Source of the DNA: Pseudomonas delhiensis
Lineage (GTDB): Bacteria > Pseudomonadota > Gammaproteobacteria > Pseudomonadales > Pseudomonadaceae
NCBI RefSeq assembly: GCF_900187975.1
Contig: NZ_FZPC01000004.1
Span: 1-64,000, forward strand
DNA: 64,000 nucleotides
Reading direction: 5' to 3'
Part shown: one piece after another, positions 25,943 through 35,089 of the stretch
How the letters are laid out: the number at the start of each line of letters is the position of its first letter
Numbering within the stretch: the first letter of the stretch is position 1
Program-made: the position numbers and the translations under genes
The notes under the pieces: generated by a model
What the model was told of the DNA's origin: nothing
Seen by the model: only the letters and a program-made list of their open reading frames with translations
Databases searched by the model: none

Positions 25943-27622
25943 ATGGTCACTGGAGCCACCTCCCTCAGTCTGGTGCGCGACGAGCTCTTCGCCACCATGG
26001 AGCAGGCCGAGCAGAACCTCGAGCAGTTCATCGCCGAGCGCCAGAACGGCAGCCTGCTGCAACATGCGGTCGAATGCCTGGCGCAGATCCGCGGCACCCT
26101 CAACCTGATCGAACTGGCCGGCGCCGAGCTGCTGGCCCAGGAAGCCCTGCAGCTGGCCACCGACATCCCCACCGGCGTCGGCGAGGAGCGCGACGGCCAG
26201 CTGGCCGCGCTGGGCAATGCCCTGTACGTGCTGCGCCGCTACCTGGAGAACCTGGAGGCCAACCGCCAGGAGATTCCCGAGCTGCTGCTGCCGGCGATCA
26301 ACGACGTGCGCCTGGCCGCCGGCCAGCCGGTGCTGCCGGAGAGCTTCTTCTTCAGCGCGCGCCTGGACCTGCCGCGCCCGGCGGCGCCCCGCGCGGTGCC
26401 GGCGGTGGCCGACCGCGCCCAGGAGGTCCGCCGCCTGCGGCACATGTACCAGGTGGGCCTGCTCGCGCTGGTGCGCGAACAGGACCACTACGCCGGCCTA
26501 AAGCTGATGGGCCGCGCCCTGGCGCGCCTGGACGCGCTGCTCGGCTACGGCCCGCGCAGCCGCCTGTGCTGGATTGGCGCCGGCGCCCTGGAAGCCCTGG
26601 CGGATGCGCAGATGCTGCCGCGCAAGGCGCGCAAGCAGCTGTTCTCGCGCCTGGACCGCGAGCTCAAGCAACTGCTGGCCAACCCCAGCTACGAGGTGCC
26701 GCGCCAGCTGCTCAAGGAGCTGCTCTACCTCACCGCCCTGGCCGATACCCGCGGCCCGCGCGCCAGCGAGCTGCGCGAGGTGTTCGGCCTGGCGCCGCTG
26801 CCGTTCACCGACCACCTGCTGGAAGACGAGTCGCAACGCCTGTCCGGCCCCGGCCAGGCGGTGATGCGCTCGCTGTCGGCGGCCATCCGCGAGGAACTCA
26901 CCACGGTCAAGGACCAGCTCGACCTGATCGAGCGCGGCGTGTCCCCGGCCGACGCCCTGGGCACCCTGCACACCCAGCTGGGCAAGCTGGCCAAGACCCT
27001 CGGCATGGTCGGCCTGAACTCCGCTGCCAACGTGCTGCAGGGGCAGGTCTCGGTGGTCTCCGCCTGGGTGGCCAGGGGGGCGGTGGAGTCGCCGGCGGCG
27101 CTGAACGCCCTGGCCGACGCGCTGCTCTACGTGGAAAGCCTGGTCGGCAGCCTGGAGCGTGGCGAGCGCATGGCCGCTCCCGCCATCACCGACCTGGAGC
27201 CGACCGCCGAATCCTTCGCCGTGCACCAGCTGGCCGAGGCGCGCATCGTGGTCATCGACGAAGCCCAGGGCGGCCTGGCCCTGGCCAAGCGGGCGATCAC
27301 CGCCTACCTGGAATCCAACGGCGACAAGCTGCACCTGGCCAACGTCCCCGGCAGCCTGCAGGCGGTGCGCGGCGGGCTCTGGTTCCTCGGCCAGGAACGC
27401 GCCGCCCGGCTGGTCGGGGCTTGCGCCGACTACATCCAGCGGCAGATGATCGAAACCACGCAGATGCCGTCCGAGCAGATGCTGGAAACCCTGGCCGATG
27501 CCCTGACCGGCCTCGAATACTACCTGGAGGGAGGCGCCGTGCTGCGTCCCGAAGGCCAGCCCGACGTGCTGGACGTGGCCAGCGAGAGCGTGCGCGCCCT
27601 CGGCCTGGAGGTGGCTGCCTGA
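25943..27622 (+). CDS. ChpA N-terminus-like helical protein
   Basis: The 559-residue soluble protein is almost entirely helical. Segments such as [40 protein letters not shown] and [22 protein letters not shown] resemble the first several hundred residues of ChpA, the pilus chemosensory kinase, where Hpt-like modules lie. No CheA kinase, CheW or receiver domain follows. In some genomes a protein of this kind is labelled 'ferrous iron transporter B', which nothing here supports. The stop overlaps the nudC start (TGATG), so the two are coupled, and the crotonase gene ends 39 bp upstream. Role unknown; possibly a scaffold or phosphotransfer partner. Confidence 0.65.
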   Translation: MVTGATSLSLVRDELFATMEQAEQNLEQFIAERQNGSLLQHAVECLAQIRGTLNLIELAGAELLAQEALQLATDIPTGVGEERDGQLAALGNALYVLRRYLENLEANRQEIPELLLPAINDVRLAAGQPVLPESFFFSARLDLPRPAAPRAVPAVADRAQEVRRLRHMYQVGLLALVREQDHYAGLKLMGRALARLDALLGYGPRSRLCWIGAGALEALADAQMLPRKARKQLFSRLDRELKQLLANPSYEVPRQLLKELLYLTALADTRGPRASELREVFGLAPLPFTDHLLEDESQRLSGPGQAVMRSLSAAIREELTTVKDQLDLIERGVSPADALGTLHTQLGKLAKTLGMVGLNSAANVLQGQVSVVSAWVARGAVESPAALNALADALLYVESLVGSLERGERMAAPAITDLEPTAESFAVHQLAEARIVVIDEAQGGLALAKRAITAYLESNGDKLHLANVPGSLQAVRGGLWFLGQERAARLVGACADYIQRQMIETTQMPSEQMLETLADALTGLEYYLEGGAVLRPEGQPDVLDVASESVRALGLEVAA

Positions 27623-28464
27623 TGCGTACCGGACGTTGGGAGTCCGCCTGGCTCGACCCGGCGGAGAAGGGGGGCTGGGCCCTGGCCCACTGTCGCCAGC
27701 AGTTCCTCGGCGATGCCAATGGCGTGCTCTTCCCCCGCGACTGGCTCAAGCGCCAGGACCTGCCGGTGCTCTCCGAGCAGGGCGTCGGCCACTTCGACGG
27801 CGACGCCGTGTACCTGCTGGAGCTGGACGCGCCGGCCAGCGTCGAGGGCTGCAGCTGGATCGGCCTGCGCCACGTCATGCTCGAGGCCGAGGAAGACCAG
27901 TTCGCCATGCTCGGCTTCGCCAGCCAGGTCGGCACCTGGGCCCGCGAGAACCGTTTCTGCGGCGGCTGCGGCCAGCCGATGCGCGCCGTGCCGCGCGAGC
28001 GCGCCATGCGCTGCGACGCCTGCGACATCCAGCGCTACCCCCTGCTGTCGCCGAGCATGATAGTGCTGGTCACCCGCGGCGACGAACTGCTGCTGGCGCG
28101 CTCGCCGCGCTTCGTGCCGGGCATGTACAGCACCCTGGCCGGCTTCGTCGAGCCGGGCGAGTCGGTGGAGCACTGCGTGGCCCGCGAGGTGAAGGAAGAA
28201 GTGGGGCTGCAGGTCGGCGACATCCGCTACCTGGGCAGCCAGAACTGGCCCTTCCCGCATTCGCTGATGCTCGGTTTCCACGCCGAATACGTCAGCGGCG
28301 AGATCGTCTGCCAGCCGGACGAGATCGAGGACGCCCAGTGGTTCCCCTACGACTCGCTGCCGCGCCTGCCGGCCGGGCGCTCCATCGCCCGCTACCTGAT
28401 CGAGACCTGGCTGGCGCGCCGCGCCGGGCGGCCCGATCCCATCCTGCCGGGCGGCGGCTACTGA
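27622..28464 (+). CDS. nudC: NADH pyrophosphatase / NAD-cap hydrolase
   Basis: The 280-residue protein has a zinc ribbon with CGGC near 113-116 and CDAC near 133-136. The Nudix box [22 protein letters not shown] lies around 172-193 (shown in consecutive parts it fits GX5EX7REUXEEXGU), and [11 protein letters not shown], the NudC signature, follows about 15 residues later. The enzyme cleaves NADH to NMNH and AMP and in E. coli removes NAD caps from RNA. The ATG overlaps the stop of the ChpA-like gene. Confidence 0.92.
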   Translation: MRTGRWESAWLDPAEKGGWALAHCRQQFLGDANGVLFPRDWLKRQDLPVLSEQGVGHFDGDAVYLLELDAPASVEGCSWIGLRHVMLEAEEDQFAMLGFASQVGTWARENRFCGGCGQPMRAVPRERAMRCDACDIQRYPLLSPSMIVLVTRGDELLLARSPRFVPGMYSTLAGFVEPGESVEHCVAREVKEEVGLQVGDIRYLGSQNWPFPHSLMLGFHAEYVSGEIVCQPDEIEDAQWFPYDSLPRLPAGRSIARYLIETWLARRAGRPDPILPGGGY

Positions 28465-28486
28465 CGCCCGGCGCCTTCCCCGCGCT

Positions 28487-29278
28487 TCAGACTGCGCTGA
28501 ACCAGTGCTGCCAGACCAGGCGCGCGGTCAGCGCCAGTACCACCAGGATGAACACCGGGCGGATGAATTTCGCACCGCCGCCGATGGCGGTGCGCGCGCC
28601 CAGGTAGGCGCCGACCATCAGCGCGCTGCCCATGCACAGCCCGAGCAGCCAGACCACCTGGCCGGAAGCGACGAACACCGCCAGCGCCACTATGTTGCTG
28701 ACGAAGTTCATGGTGCGCGCCACGCCGCTGGCGCGCACCAGGTCCAGGGGGTACATCAGCAGGCTGCTGACGGTCCAGAAGGCGCCGGTGCCGGGGCCGG
28801 CCACGCCGTCGTAGAAGCCCAGGCCCAGGCCTTGCGGCCACTGGCGCTTGCGGCCCACCGGGGCGTCGGCGTCCAGCGGCGCCCTGGGCGTGCCGCCGAA
28901 GAGCATGTACAGCCCGCAGGAGAACACCACCACCGGCAGCATGCGGTTCAGCCATTCCGCCGGCAGCAGGTGCGCGGCCCAGGCGCCGACGGCCGCGCCT
29001 ATGGCGGTGGCCAGCAGGCCGTTGCGCCACTTCGCCGGGTGGAACAGCTTGCGCTTGTAGAAGGTGTAGCTGGCGGTGGCCGAGCCGAAGGTGGAGCTCA
29101 GCTTGTTGGTGCCCAGGGCCAGGTGCGGCGGCACGCCGGCGGTAAGCAGGGCGGGGATGGTCAGCAGGCCGCCGCCGCCGGCGATGGCGTCGATGAAGCC
29201 GGCGAGGAAGGCCACGACGGCGAGGATCAGCAGGGTGAGCGGGTCTACGGTGAGCTCGAAGGGGATGGCGAAGGGCAT
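28487..29278 (-). CDS. TSUP-family (TauE/SafE) membrane transporter
   Basis: The 263-residue protein has about eight membrane segments in two halves. The signature FLAGFIDAIAGGGGLLTIPAL near residues 20-40 is typical of the TSUP (sulfite exporter TauE/SafE) family, with GLGFYDGVAGPGTGAF the corresponding motif in the second half. Members export sulfite, sulfoacetate or related anions, but the substrate here is unknown. The gene is convergent with nudC, 22 bp apart, and divergent from the following membrane-protein gene. Confidence 0.83.
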   Translation of the reverse strand: MPFAIPFELTVDPLTLLILAVVAFLAGFIDAIAGGGGLLTIPALLTAGVPPHLALGTNKLSSTFGSATASYTFYKRKLFHPAKWRNGLLATAIGAAVGAWAAHLLPAEWLNRMLPVVVFSCGLYMLFGGTPRAPLDADAPVGRKRQWPQGLGLGFYDGVAGPGTGAFWTVSSLLMYPLDLVRASGVARTMNFVSNIVALAVFVASGQVVWLLGLCMGSALMVGAYLGARTAIGGGAKFIRPVFILVVLALTARLVWQHWFSAV

Positions 29279-29378
29279 GAAAAGTACGACCTGGGTTCAA
29301 GGCTGCGACGCCACGGCTGGCCGTCGCGTCGAGGGGTGCGCATAATGCCGGCAATTCTACGCGCAAGGAACTGATTCA

Positions 29379-30023
29379 ATGCAGTACGACGGCCTGGCCT
29401 GGACGTTCGCGCTGATCGCCCTGCTGGCGCTGCTGGTCGCCGCACGCATCCTCTTCGACCGCCACTGGTTCCTCGGCTGGCTGCGCGGCTGCGCCGGCCT
29501 GGCCTTCGTCGCCGCGGCGCTGGCGCTGGGCCTGGCGGCCTGGGACCTGCGCAGCTACGACGCGCTGCCCGCCGAGCGGCCGCTGGCGACCCTGAGCTTC
29601 CAGCGCCTGGCGCCGCAACGCTACGAGGTGAAAATCCTCGAAGGCGACCGCGAACGCCGCGTCGAGCTGGGCGGCGACCTCTGGCAGCTGGACGTGCGCA
29701 TCATGCAGTGGCGCGGCCTGGCCGCGCTGATCGGGCTCGACCCCGGCTACCGCCTGCAGGGCCTGGGCGGCCGCTACCTGGCCATCGAGCAGCAGGGCCA
29801 GGCGCGCCAGCAATCCCTGGCCGAGAGCCCCTACGGCTTCGACCTGTGGCGCTGGCTGCGCGACGGCCAGCACGACCTGCTGACCTTCCGCCCGCTGGCG
29901 GCGCGGGTGAACTTCCTGCCCATGGCGGACCAGGCGGTCTACAGCGTCAGCCTCGGCCCCGCGGGCCTGGCGGCGGAGCCGGTCAACGCCGCGGCGCAGC
30001 AGGCGCTGCGGGAGTGGCGATAG
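29379..30023 (+). CDS. Conserved membrane-anchored protein of unknown function
   Basis: The 214-residue protein starts with two membrane helices (about residues 8-25 and 34-55). A soluble, probably periplasmic domain follows, rich in beta strands (ATLSFQRLAPQRYEVKILEG, GYRLQGLGGRYLAIEQQGQA). I do not recognise a family. Pseudomonas genomes carry a protein of this kind next to the TSUP gene, as I recall, so it may be conserved in position. The ATG lies 100 bp from the divergent TSUP start. Confidence 0.65.
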   Translation: MQYDGLAWTFALIALLALLVAARILFDRHWFLGWLRGCAGLAFVAAALALGLAAWDLRSYDALPAERPLATLSFQRLAPQRYEVKILEGDRERRVELGGDLWQLDVRIMQWRGLAALIGLDPGYRLQGLGGRYLAIEQQGQARQQSLAESPYGFDLWRWLRDGQHDLLTFRPLAARVNFLPMADQAVYSVSLGPAGLAAEPVNAAAQQALREWR

Positions 30024-30039
30024 GCGGGCCGCGCCGGGA

Positions 30040-30540
30040 TGCCTTTCGTAGGATGGGTTGAGCTTGCGAAACCCATGCGGTGGCGGTGATGGGTATCGCT
30101 TCGCTCAACGCCATCCTACGGGATGTTGTGTTTGCCGAACGGTGTAGGAGCGCGCCCTGCGCGCGAATCGCGGGCAGGGCCCGCTCCTACAGGTCGTTGG
30201 ATGGCACGGCATTCCTCCGTAGGAGACCTTGTCCGCGATGGCCGGAGGTTCCGGCGCGATTCGCGGATGAGATCCGCTCCTACGCCGCCCCACCCGCGCC
30301 ATTCTCATTGTAGGATCGCGCCCTGCGCGCGAATCGCGGGCAGGGCCCGCTCCTACAGGTCGTTGGATGGCACGGCATTCCTCCGTAGGAGACTTTGTCC
30401 GCGATGGCCGGAGGTTCCGGCGCGATTCGCGGATGAGATCCGCTCCTACGCCGCCCCACCCGCGCCATTCTCATTGTAGGAGCGCGCCCTGCGCGCGAAA
30501 TCGCGGGCAGGGCCCGCTCCTACAGGTTGCGGGGAGGCGT
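30040..30540. repeat. Palindromic-repeat island with a 166-bp tandem duplication
   Basis: A unit starting TGTAGGAGCGCGCCC begins at 30143, again at 30309 and again, truncated, at 30475. The first two full units are 166 bp each and differ at only about two positions. Each contains a GTAGGAGC...GCTCCTAC palindrome and a second, longer inverted pair ending GGATGAGATCCGCTCCTAC. An unrelated GTAGGATGGGTT hairpin lies at 30047-30120. No coding sequence is credible here. Confidence 0.85.
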
Positions 30541-30561
30541 GCATCGATGGATCACCCAACG

Positions 30562-30590
30562 AAAAAGGGAGCCCGAAGGCTCCCTTGTTC
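30562..30590 (-). terminator. Rho-independent terminator of the SDR gene
   Basis: AAGGGAGCC at 30565-30573 pairs with GGCTCCCTT at 30578-30586 around a CGAA tetraloop. Read on the minus strand the stem is followed by TTTTTC. It lies 16 bp past the SDR stop codon. Confidence 0.85.
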
Positions 30591-30605
30591 ATTGCGCTTT
30601 CGCGA

Positions 30606-31373
30606 TCAGGCGAGGAACCCGCCGTCCACGTTCAGCGCCACGCCGGTGGTGTAGCTGGAAGCGTTGCTGGCCAGGTACAGCACCGCACCGGCCATTTCGC
30701 TGGGCTCGGCCACGCGCTTGAGCGGGATGCGCTGCAGGGCGACGTTGCGGATGGCGTCGTTCTTCACCAGGGCCGAGGCGAACTTGGTGTCGGTCAGGCC
30801 CGGCAGCAGGGCGTTGCAGCGGATGCCGAACTGCGCGCACTCCTTGGCGAAGACCTTGGTCATGCTGATCACCGCGGCCTTGGTCACCGAGTAGATGCCC
30901 TGGAACTCGCCGGGGGACACGCCGTTGATCGAGGCGACGTTGATGATGCTGCCGCCGCCGTTCGCCTTCATCAGCTTGCCGCCTTCGATGGACATGAAGT
31001 AGTAGCCGCGGATGTTCACGTCCACGGTCTTCTGGAAGGCGGAGAGGTCGGTGTCCAGCACGTTGCAGAACTGCGGGTTGGTGGCGGCGTTGTTGACCAG
31101 GATGTCCAGGCGGCCGAACTGCTCGCGGATCTGCGCGAAGACGCTCTGGATCTGCTCCATCTCGCCGATGTGGCAGGCGATGGCGGTGGCCTTGCCGCCT
31201 TCGGCGATGATGGCGTCGGCCACTGCCTGGCAGCCCTCGATCTTGCGGCTGGAGACGATCACGTGGGCGCCCTGCTGGGCCAGCAGCCTGGCGATGGCCT
31301 CGCCGATGCCGCGGCTGGCGCCGGAGACGAAGGCGATCTTGCCGTCGAGGTCGAACAGGTGGGTCTTGGACAT
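30606..31373 (-). CDS. Short-chain dehydrogenase/reductase
   Basis: The 255-residue classical SDR has the cofactor motif GASRGIG at 18-24, NNAA at 94-97, catalytic Ser148, Tyr161 and Lys165 (YSVTK), and ends in the GGVLDGG-like ALNVDGGFL segment. Arg21 and an Arg near position 43 suggest NADP(H). It ends in a clear terminator and follows the phosphotransferase gene by 25 bp, so the two form an operon. With the phosphotransferase and, further on, an SCP2 protein, it fits a lipid or acyl-CoA theme, but the substrate is unknown. Confidence 0.87.
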   Translation of the reverse strand: MSKTHLFDLDGKIAFVSGASRGIGEAIARLLAQQGAHVIVSSRKIEGCQAVADAIIAEGGKATAIACHIGEMEQIQSVFAQIREQFGRLDILVNNAATNPQFCNVLDTDLSAFQKTVDVNIRGYYFMSIEGGKLMKANGGGSIINVASINGVSPGEFQGIYSVTKAAVISMTKVFAKECAQFGIRCNALLPGLTDTKFASALVKNDAIRNVALQRIPLKRVAEPSEMAGAVLYLASNASSYTTGVALNVDGGFLA

Positions 31374-31398
31374 GGGGTTCCCCTTGTTGTGATCGGCG

Positions 31399-32469
31399 TT
31401 ACAGCCGGGACTTGTCGATGACCTGCAGGCTCATCTGCTCCAGCAGCTTGTTCATGTGGATGAACTGGGCGAAGCGTTTGTCCTGGGTCTGGCCGTGGAA
31501 GTAGCGGTAGTAGATCTGCTGCACGATGCCGGCCAGGCGGAACAGGCCGTAGGTGTAGTAGAAGTCGAGGTTGCCGATGGGCGGCAGGCCGGCGCGCTCG
31601 GCGTAGTAGTCGGCGAACTGCTGGCGGGTGAGCATGCCGGGCAGGTGGCTCGGCTGGCGGCGCATGAGTTGCACCGGGGCCGGGTCGTCGGCTTCGATCC
31701 AGTAGGCGAGGGTGTTGCCCAGGTCCATCAGCGGGTCGCCGATGGTGGTCAGCTCCCAGTCCAGCACGCCGATGATGCGCATCGGGTCTTTCGGGTCGAG
31801 GATGACGTTGTCGAAGCGGTAGTCGTTGTGCACGATGCCCGGCTTGGGGTGGTCGGCCGGCATCTTCTCGCGCAGCCAGGCCTTGACCGCTTCCCAGCTC
31901 GGCGCGTCGGGGGTCAGGGCCTTCTCGTAGCGGTCGCTCCAGCCTTCGATCTGGCGCTGCACGTAGCCCTCGGGCTTGCCCAGGTCGCCCAGGCCGCAGG
32001 CCTGGTAGTCGACGTTGTGCAGTTCCACGAAGCGGTCGATGAAGTTCTTGCACAGGGTGTTGGCCTGCTGCTCGTCGAGGGTCAGCTCCGGCGGCAGGTC
32101 GGCGCGCAGGATGATGCCGTTGACGCGCTCCATGACGTAGAACTCGGCGCCGATCACCGATTCGTCGGTGCAGTGCACGTAGGCCTTCGGGCAGTACGGG
32201 AAGCCGGCGTTGAGCTGGTTGAGGATGCGGTACTCGCGGCCCATGTCGTGGGCCGACTTGGCCTTGCGGCCGAACGGCGGGCGGCGCAGCACCAGCTCGT
32301 GGCTGGGGTACTCCAGCAGGTAGGTCAGGTTGGAGGCGCCGCCAGGGAACTGGCTGATCTTCGGCTCGCCCTGCAGGCCGGGGATGTGGGCCTTCAGGTA
32401 GGGATCGATGGCCGCGGCGTCGAGCTCTTCGCCTTGGCGGATGCGGGTGGACTGGTCAGTCAGCGACAT
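31399..32469 (-). CDS. Phosphotransferase (APH fold; ACAD10-like)
   Basis: The 356-residue protein is an aminoglycoside-phosphotransferase-fold kinase. The nucleotide-binding segment FPGGASNLTYLLEYP lies near residues 43-57, the ATP-contacting VLRRPPFG near 60, the catalytic loop IVHNDYRFDNVI near 213-224, and the metal-binding VLDWELTTIGDPLMDLG near 238-254. This subtype resembles the kinase domain of ACAD10/11, which phosphorylates 4-hydroxy fatty acyl-CoAs. Genes of this type often sit beside SDRs and acyl-CoA enzymes, as here. Antibiotic resistance is unlikely. Confidence 0.82.
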   Translation of the reverse strand: MSLTDQSTRIRQGEELDAAAIDPYLKAHIPGLQGEPKISQFPGGASNLTYLLEYPSHELVLRRPPFGRKAKSAHDMGREYRILNQLNAGFPYCPKAYVHCTDESVIGAEFYVMERVNGIILRADLPPELTLDEQQANTLCKNFIDRFVELHNVDYQACGLGDLGKPEGYVQRQIEGWSDRYEKALTPDAPSWEAVKAWLREKMPADHPKPGIVHNDYRFDNVILDPKDPMRIIGVLDWELTTIGDPLMDLGNTLAYWIEADDPAPVQLMRRQPSHLPGMLTRQQFADYYAERAGLPPIGNLDFYYTYGLFRLAGIVQQIYYRYFHGQTQDKRFAQFIHMNKLLEQMSLQVIDKSRL

Positions 32470-32667
32470 GCTTATCCCTTTCTTGTAGTCGGTAGCTGCC
32501 GGGGCAGCGGCGCCCGGGGCCCATCATGCAGGGCAATAATGGTGTCCCGAGATAATTGGCTAATCTAATGCTCGCGTCCTACCCCCACAAGCGCCGCGGG
32601 GCGTTATTGGCGAGCGTGTTGGAGCCCGATCAGGCTGCCTGATCCGCCTGGTTAGAGCGGCGCGGAC

Positions 32668-32704
32668 GAAAAAAAACCGGAGCCGCGGGACTCCGGTTTT
32701 CTCG
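32668..32704. terminator. Bidirectional rho-independent terminator
   Basis: AAAACCGGAG at 32673-32682 pairs with CTCCGGTTTT at 32691-32700, with A-rich and T-rich flanks on both sides. For the minus strand it ends the SCP2 transcript, whose stop codon is 24 bp away. Confidence 0.85.
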
Positions 32705-32727
32705 TGCTGGCGGGTAGTGCTCCGGGA

Positions 32728-33039
32728 TCAGACCGGGAACAGCTCGCCCAGCTTCATGGCCAGCATCATGTCGCCTTCGGCGCGCAGCTTGCCGGCCATG
32801 AAGGCCTGCATGCCGTCGGTTTCGCCGCTGGTGATGCCCTTGAGGGTCTCGCTGTCCATGATCAGGGTGACGTTGGGGTTCGGCGCATCGCCCTGCACGA
32901 CTTCGCAGGTACCGTCCTTGACCACCAGGTAGTGGTTGTCGCCGTCCTCGATGTTGAACTGGAAGACCAGGTCCAGGCCGGCGGCGGCGCCAGCGTTGAA
33001 TTTGCTCTTCATGGTGGAGACGATGTCAGCAACGCTCAT
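32728..33039 (-). CDS. SCP2 sterol-carrier-domain protein
   Basis: The 103-residue protein is a stand-alone SCP2 domain, seen in AGLDLVFQFNIEDGDNHYLV, TCEVVQGDAPNPNVTLIM and the C-terminal AFMAGKLRAEGDMMLAMKLG. The family binds acyl chains or other hydrophobic ligands in a tunnel. It sits between the phosphotransferase/SDR pair and a histidine phosphatase gene, all on the minus strand, and ends at a terminator. Likely a lipid or acyl-CoA carrier; the ligand is unknown. Confidence 0.85.
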   Translation of the reverse strand: MSVADIVSTMKSKFNAGAAAGLDLVFQFNIEDGDNHYLVVKDGTCEVVQGDAPNPNVTLIMDSETLKGITSGETDGMQAFMAGKLRAEGDMMLAMKLGELFPV

Positions 33040-33095
33040 GGTTCTATCCCTTTTCTAGGTTTTCTCGCGCGCCCGTCGGGCGCAATGGGCCGGGC

Positions 33096-33806
33096 TCATC
33101 GATAGGTGATGAGTTCCGGCGCCCTCAACAGTTCCAGGTGCACGTGACTGTTGAAGGAAGCCAGGGACACTTCGTCGCCGCGGAACTTCAGGCGGCTGAG
33201 GGAAGTGTTGACGATCTGCCAGTTCAGCTCGAAGGCCTTGATCGGCGGTATGCCGACGATCTGCTGGAGCACGGCGGTGATGGTCCCGCCGGAGGTGAAC
33301 ACGGCGATGTTGTCCTTGCCGCTGGCCTGGCGCAGCAGGCGCTGCAGGCCGTCGTGCACGGTGTCGAGGAATTCCTGCCAGCTGACCAGGCCTTCCTTGG
33401 GGTGCTCGCCGCCGACCCAGCGGGCGATCACGTAGGAGAACAGGCGCTGGAACTCGGCGCGGTGCTGCGCCGCGTTGCGCATGATGTGCAGGGCCTGGGG
33501 CTCGTGCTGGAGCAGGTCGTCGAGGTGGGCGCGGATCACCGCGTCGGCCTCGAACTCGTTGAAGGCGGCGTCGATCTCCAGCGCCGGCACGTCCAGCCCG
33601 GCTTCGCGCATGCGCCCCAGGGCCTCGTCGGCGGTGTGGCGCTGGCGCTGCAGGTCGCCGGCCAGGCAGCGATCCAGGCGCAGGCCCAGGCCCGCCAGGT
33701 GCTCGCCCAGGACCTGGGCCTGGCGCACGCCGGTCGCCGAGAGCACGTCGTAGTCGTCGGCGCCGAACGAAGCCTGGCCATGTCGAATCAGATAGATGCT
33801 GCCCAC
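33096..33806 (-). CDS. Histidine phosphatase family protein
   Basis: The 236-residue protein starts MGSIYLIRHGQASFG, with the RHG motif at residues 8-10 whose His forms the phospho-intermediate. The second conserved His is in FTSGGTITAV-type context near the C-terminus, where HG would be expected; a change there is possible, so the exact second His is not certain. It is of the phosphoglycerate mutase/SixA superfamily. It lies 56 bp upstream of the SCP2 gene on the same strand and diverges from sohB. Substrate unknown. Confidence 0.8.
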   Translation of the reverse strand: MGSIYLIRHGQASFGADDYDVLSATGVRQAQVLGEHLAGLGLRLDRCLAGDLQRQRHTADEALGRMREAGLDVPALEIDAAFNEFEADAVIRAHLDDLLQHEPQALHIMRNAAQHRAEFQRLFSYVIARWVGGEHPKEGLVSWQEFLDTVHDGLQRLLRQASGKDNIAVFTSGGTITAVLQQIVGIPPIKAFELNWQIVNTSLSRLKFRGDEVSLASFNSHVHLELLRAPELITYR

Positions 33807-34011
33807 GCACGGACCTCGGCAGGGGGAAAGTTCCGGCGAGGTTATGGGGAAGGCCCTGGGCTGTCAACGAAAAAACATACGCTTGTTTGAATGGCATTCC
33901 CGGCGCTGATGAAGGCGTTCGCCAGCGCTGGCTGCGGCCCGGCGGGCTGGGTATGCTTGCGGGATTCCCCGGCCCGGTCGGCGGGCGGGGCACAGGTGAA
34001 TAGGGGGAAGT

Positions 34012-35034
34012 GTGGAGTTTCTTCTGGATTACGCGGGTTTCCTGGCCAGGACCTTGACCGTGCTGGTGGCGGTGCTGGTCGTGCTGGTGGTGGTCGCCGC
34101 CCTGCGCGGCCGCGGGCGGCGCAGCTCGGGCCATCTGGAAGTGCGCAAACTCAACGACTTCTACAAGGACCTGCGCGAGCGCCTGCAGGGCAGCGTGCTC
34201 GACAAGGACAAGCTCAAGGCCCTGCGCAAGTCCGAGCACAAGGCCGCCAAGCAGGCGAAGAAGGCCGGCGGCCAGAAGAGCCGCGTCTACGTGCTGGACT
34301 TCGACGGCGACATCAAGGCCTCGGCCACCGAGCACCTGCGCAACGAGATCACCGCGCTGCTCAGCCTGGCCACGCCCAAGGACGAGGTGGTGCTGCGCCT
34401 GGAGAGCGGCGGCGGCATGGTCCACAGCTACGGCCTGGCCGCCTCGCAGCTGGCGCGCATCCGCCAGGCCGGCGTGCCGCTGACCGTGTGCGTCGACAAG
34501 ATCGCCGCCAGCGGCGGCTACATGATGGCCTGCATCGGCGAGCGCATCCTCTCCGCGCCCTTCGCCATCCTCGGTTCCATCGGCGTGGTGGCGCAGCTGC
34601 CCAACGTGCACCGCCTGCTGAAGCGGCACGACATCGACTTCGAGGTGCTCACCGCCGGCGAGTACAAGCGCACCCTGACGGTGTTCGGCGAGAACACCGA
34701 GAAGGGCCGCGAGAAATTCCAGGAGGACCTGGAGTCCACCCACGAGCTGTTCAAGGGCTTCGTCGCCCACTACCGGCCCAAGCTGGCCATCGAGGAGATC
34801 GCCACCGGCGAGGTCTGGCTGGGCCAGGCGGCGCTGGGGCGCAAGCTGGTGGACGAGCTGAAGACCAGCGACGAGTACCTGGCCGAACGCGCCCGCGAGG
34901 CGGACGTCTACCACTTGCAGTACGTGCAGAAGAAGAGCGTCCAGGAGCGCCTGGGCGTGGGCGCCAGCACGGTGATCGACCGCGTGCTGCTGAGCTGGTG
35001 GGAGCGCCTGGGGCGCAGCCGTTACTGGCAATGA
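34012..35034 (+). CDS. sohB: Inner-membrane serine protease, SohB type
   Basis: The 340-residue protein has one N-terminal membrane segment (about residues 14-38), a SohB-type linker, and a S49 peptidase domain. The nucleophile Ser is in KIAASGGYMMAC near 166, and the catalytic Lys in AGEYKRTLTVFGENTEKGREKF (split here across about 215-236). Family members degrade proteins or signal-peptide remnants at the periplasmic face. The GTG start follows a run AGGGGGAAG with short spacing. It is divergent from the histidine phosphatase gene. Confidence 0.86.
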   Translation: MEFLLDYAGFLARTLTVLVAVLVVLVVVAALRGRGRRSSGHLEVRKLNDFYKDLRERLQGSVLDKDKLKALRKSEHKAAKQAKKAGGQKSRVYVLDFDGDIKASATEHLRNEITALLSLATPKDEVVLRLESGGGMVHSYGLAASQLARIRQAGVPLTVCVDKIAASGGYMMACIGERILSAPFAILGSIGVVAQLPNVHRLLKRHDIDFEVLTAGEYKRTLTVFGENTEKGREKFQEDLESTHELFKGFVAHYRPKLAIEEIATGEVWLGQAALGRKLVDELKTSDEYLAERAREADVYHLQYVQKKSVQERLGVGASTVIDRVLLSWWERLGRSRYWQ

Positions 35035-35089
35035 TTCCGGCGCGGGCGCAGGGGCGTCCGCGCGGCAGGCTTTGCAGAAGGAGAGCGTG

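Noticed and set aside
30143-30525. CRISPR-like array.
   Set aside because: The repeats are 166 bp, near-identical along their entire length and internally palindromic, with no short unique spacers and no cas genes.
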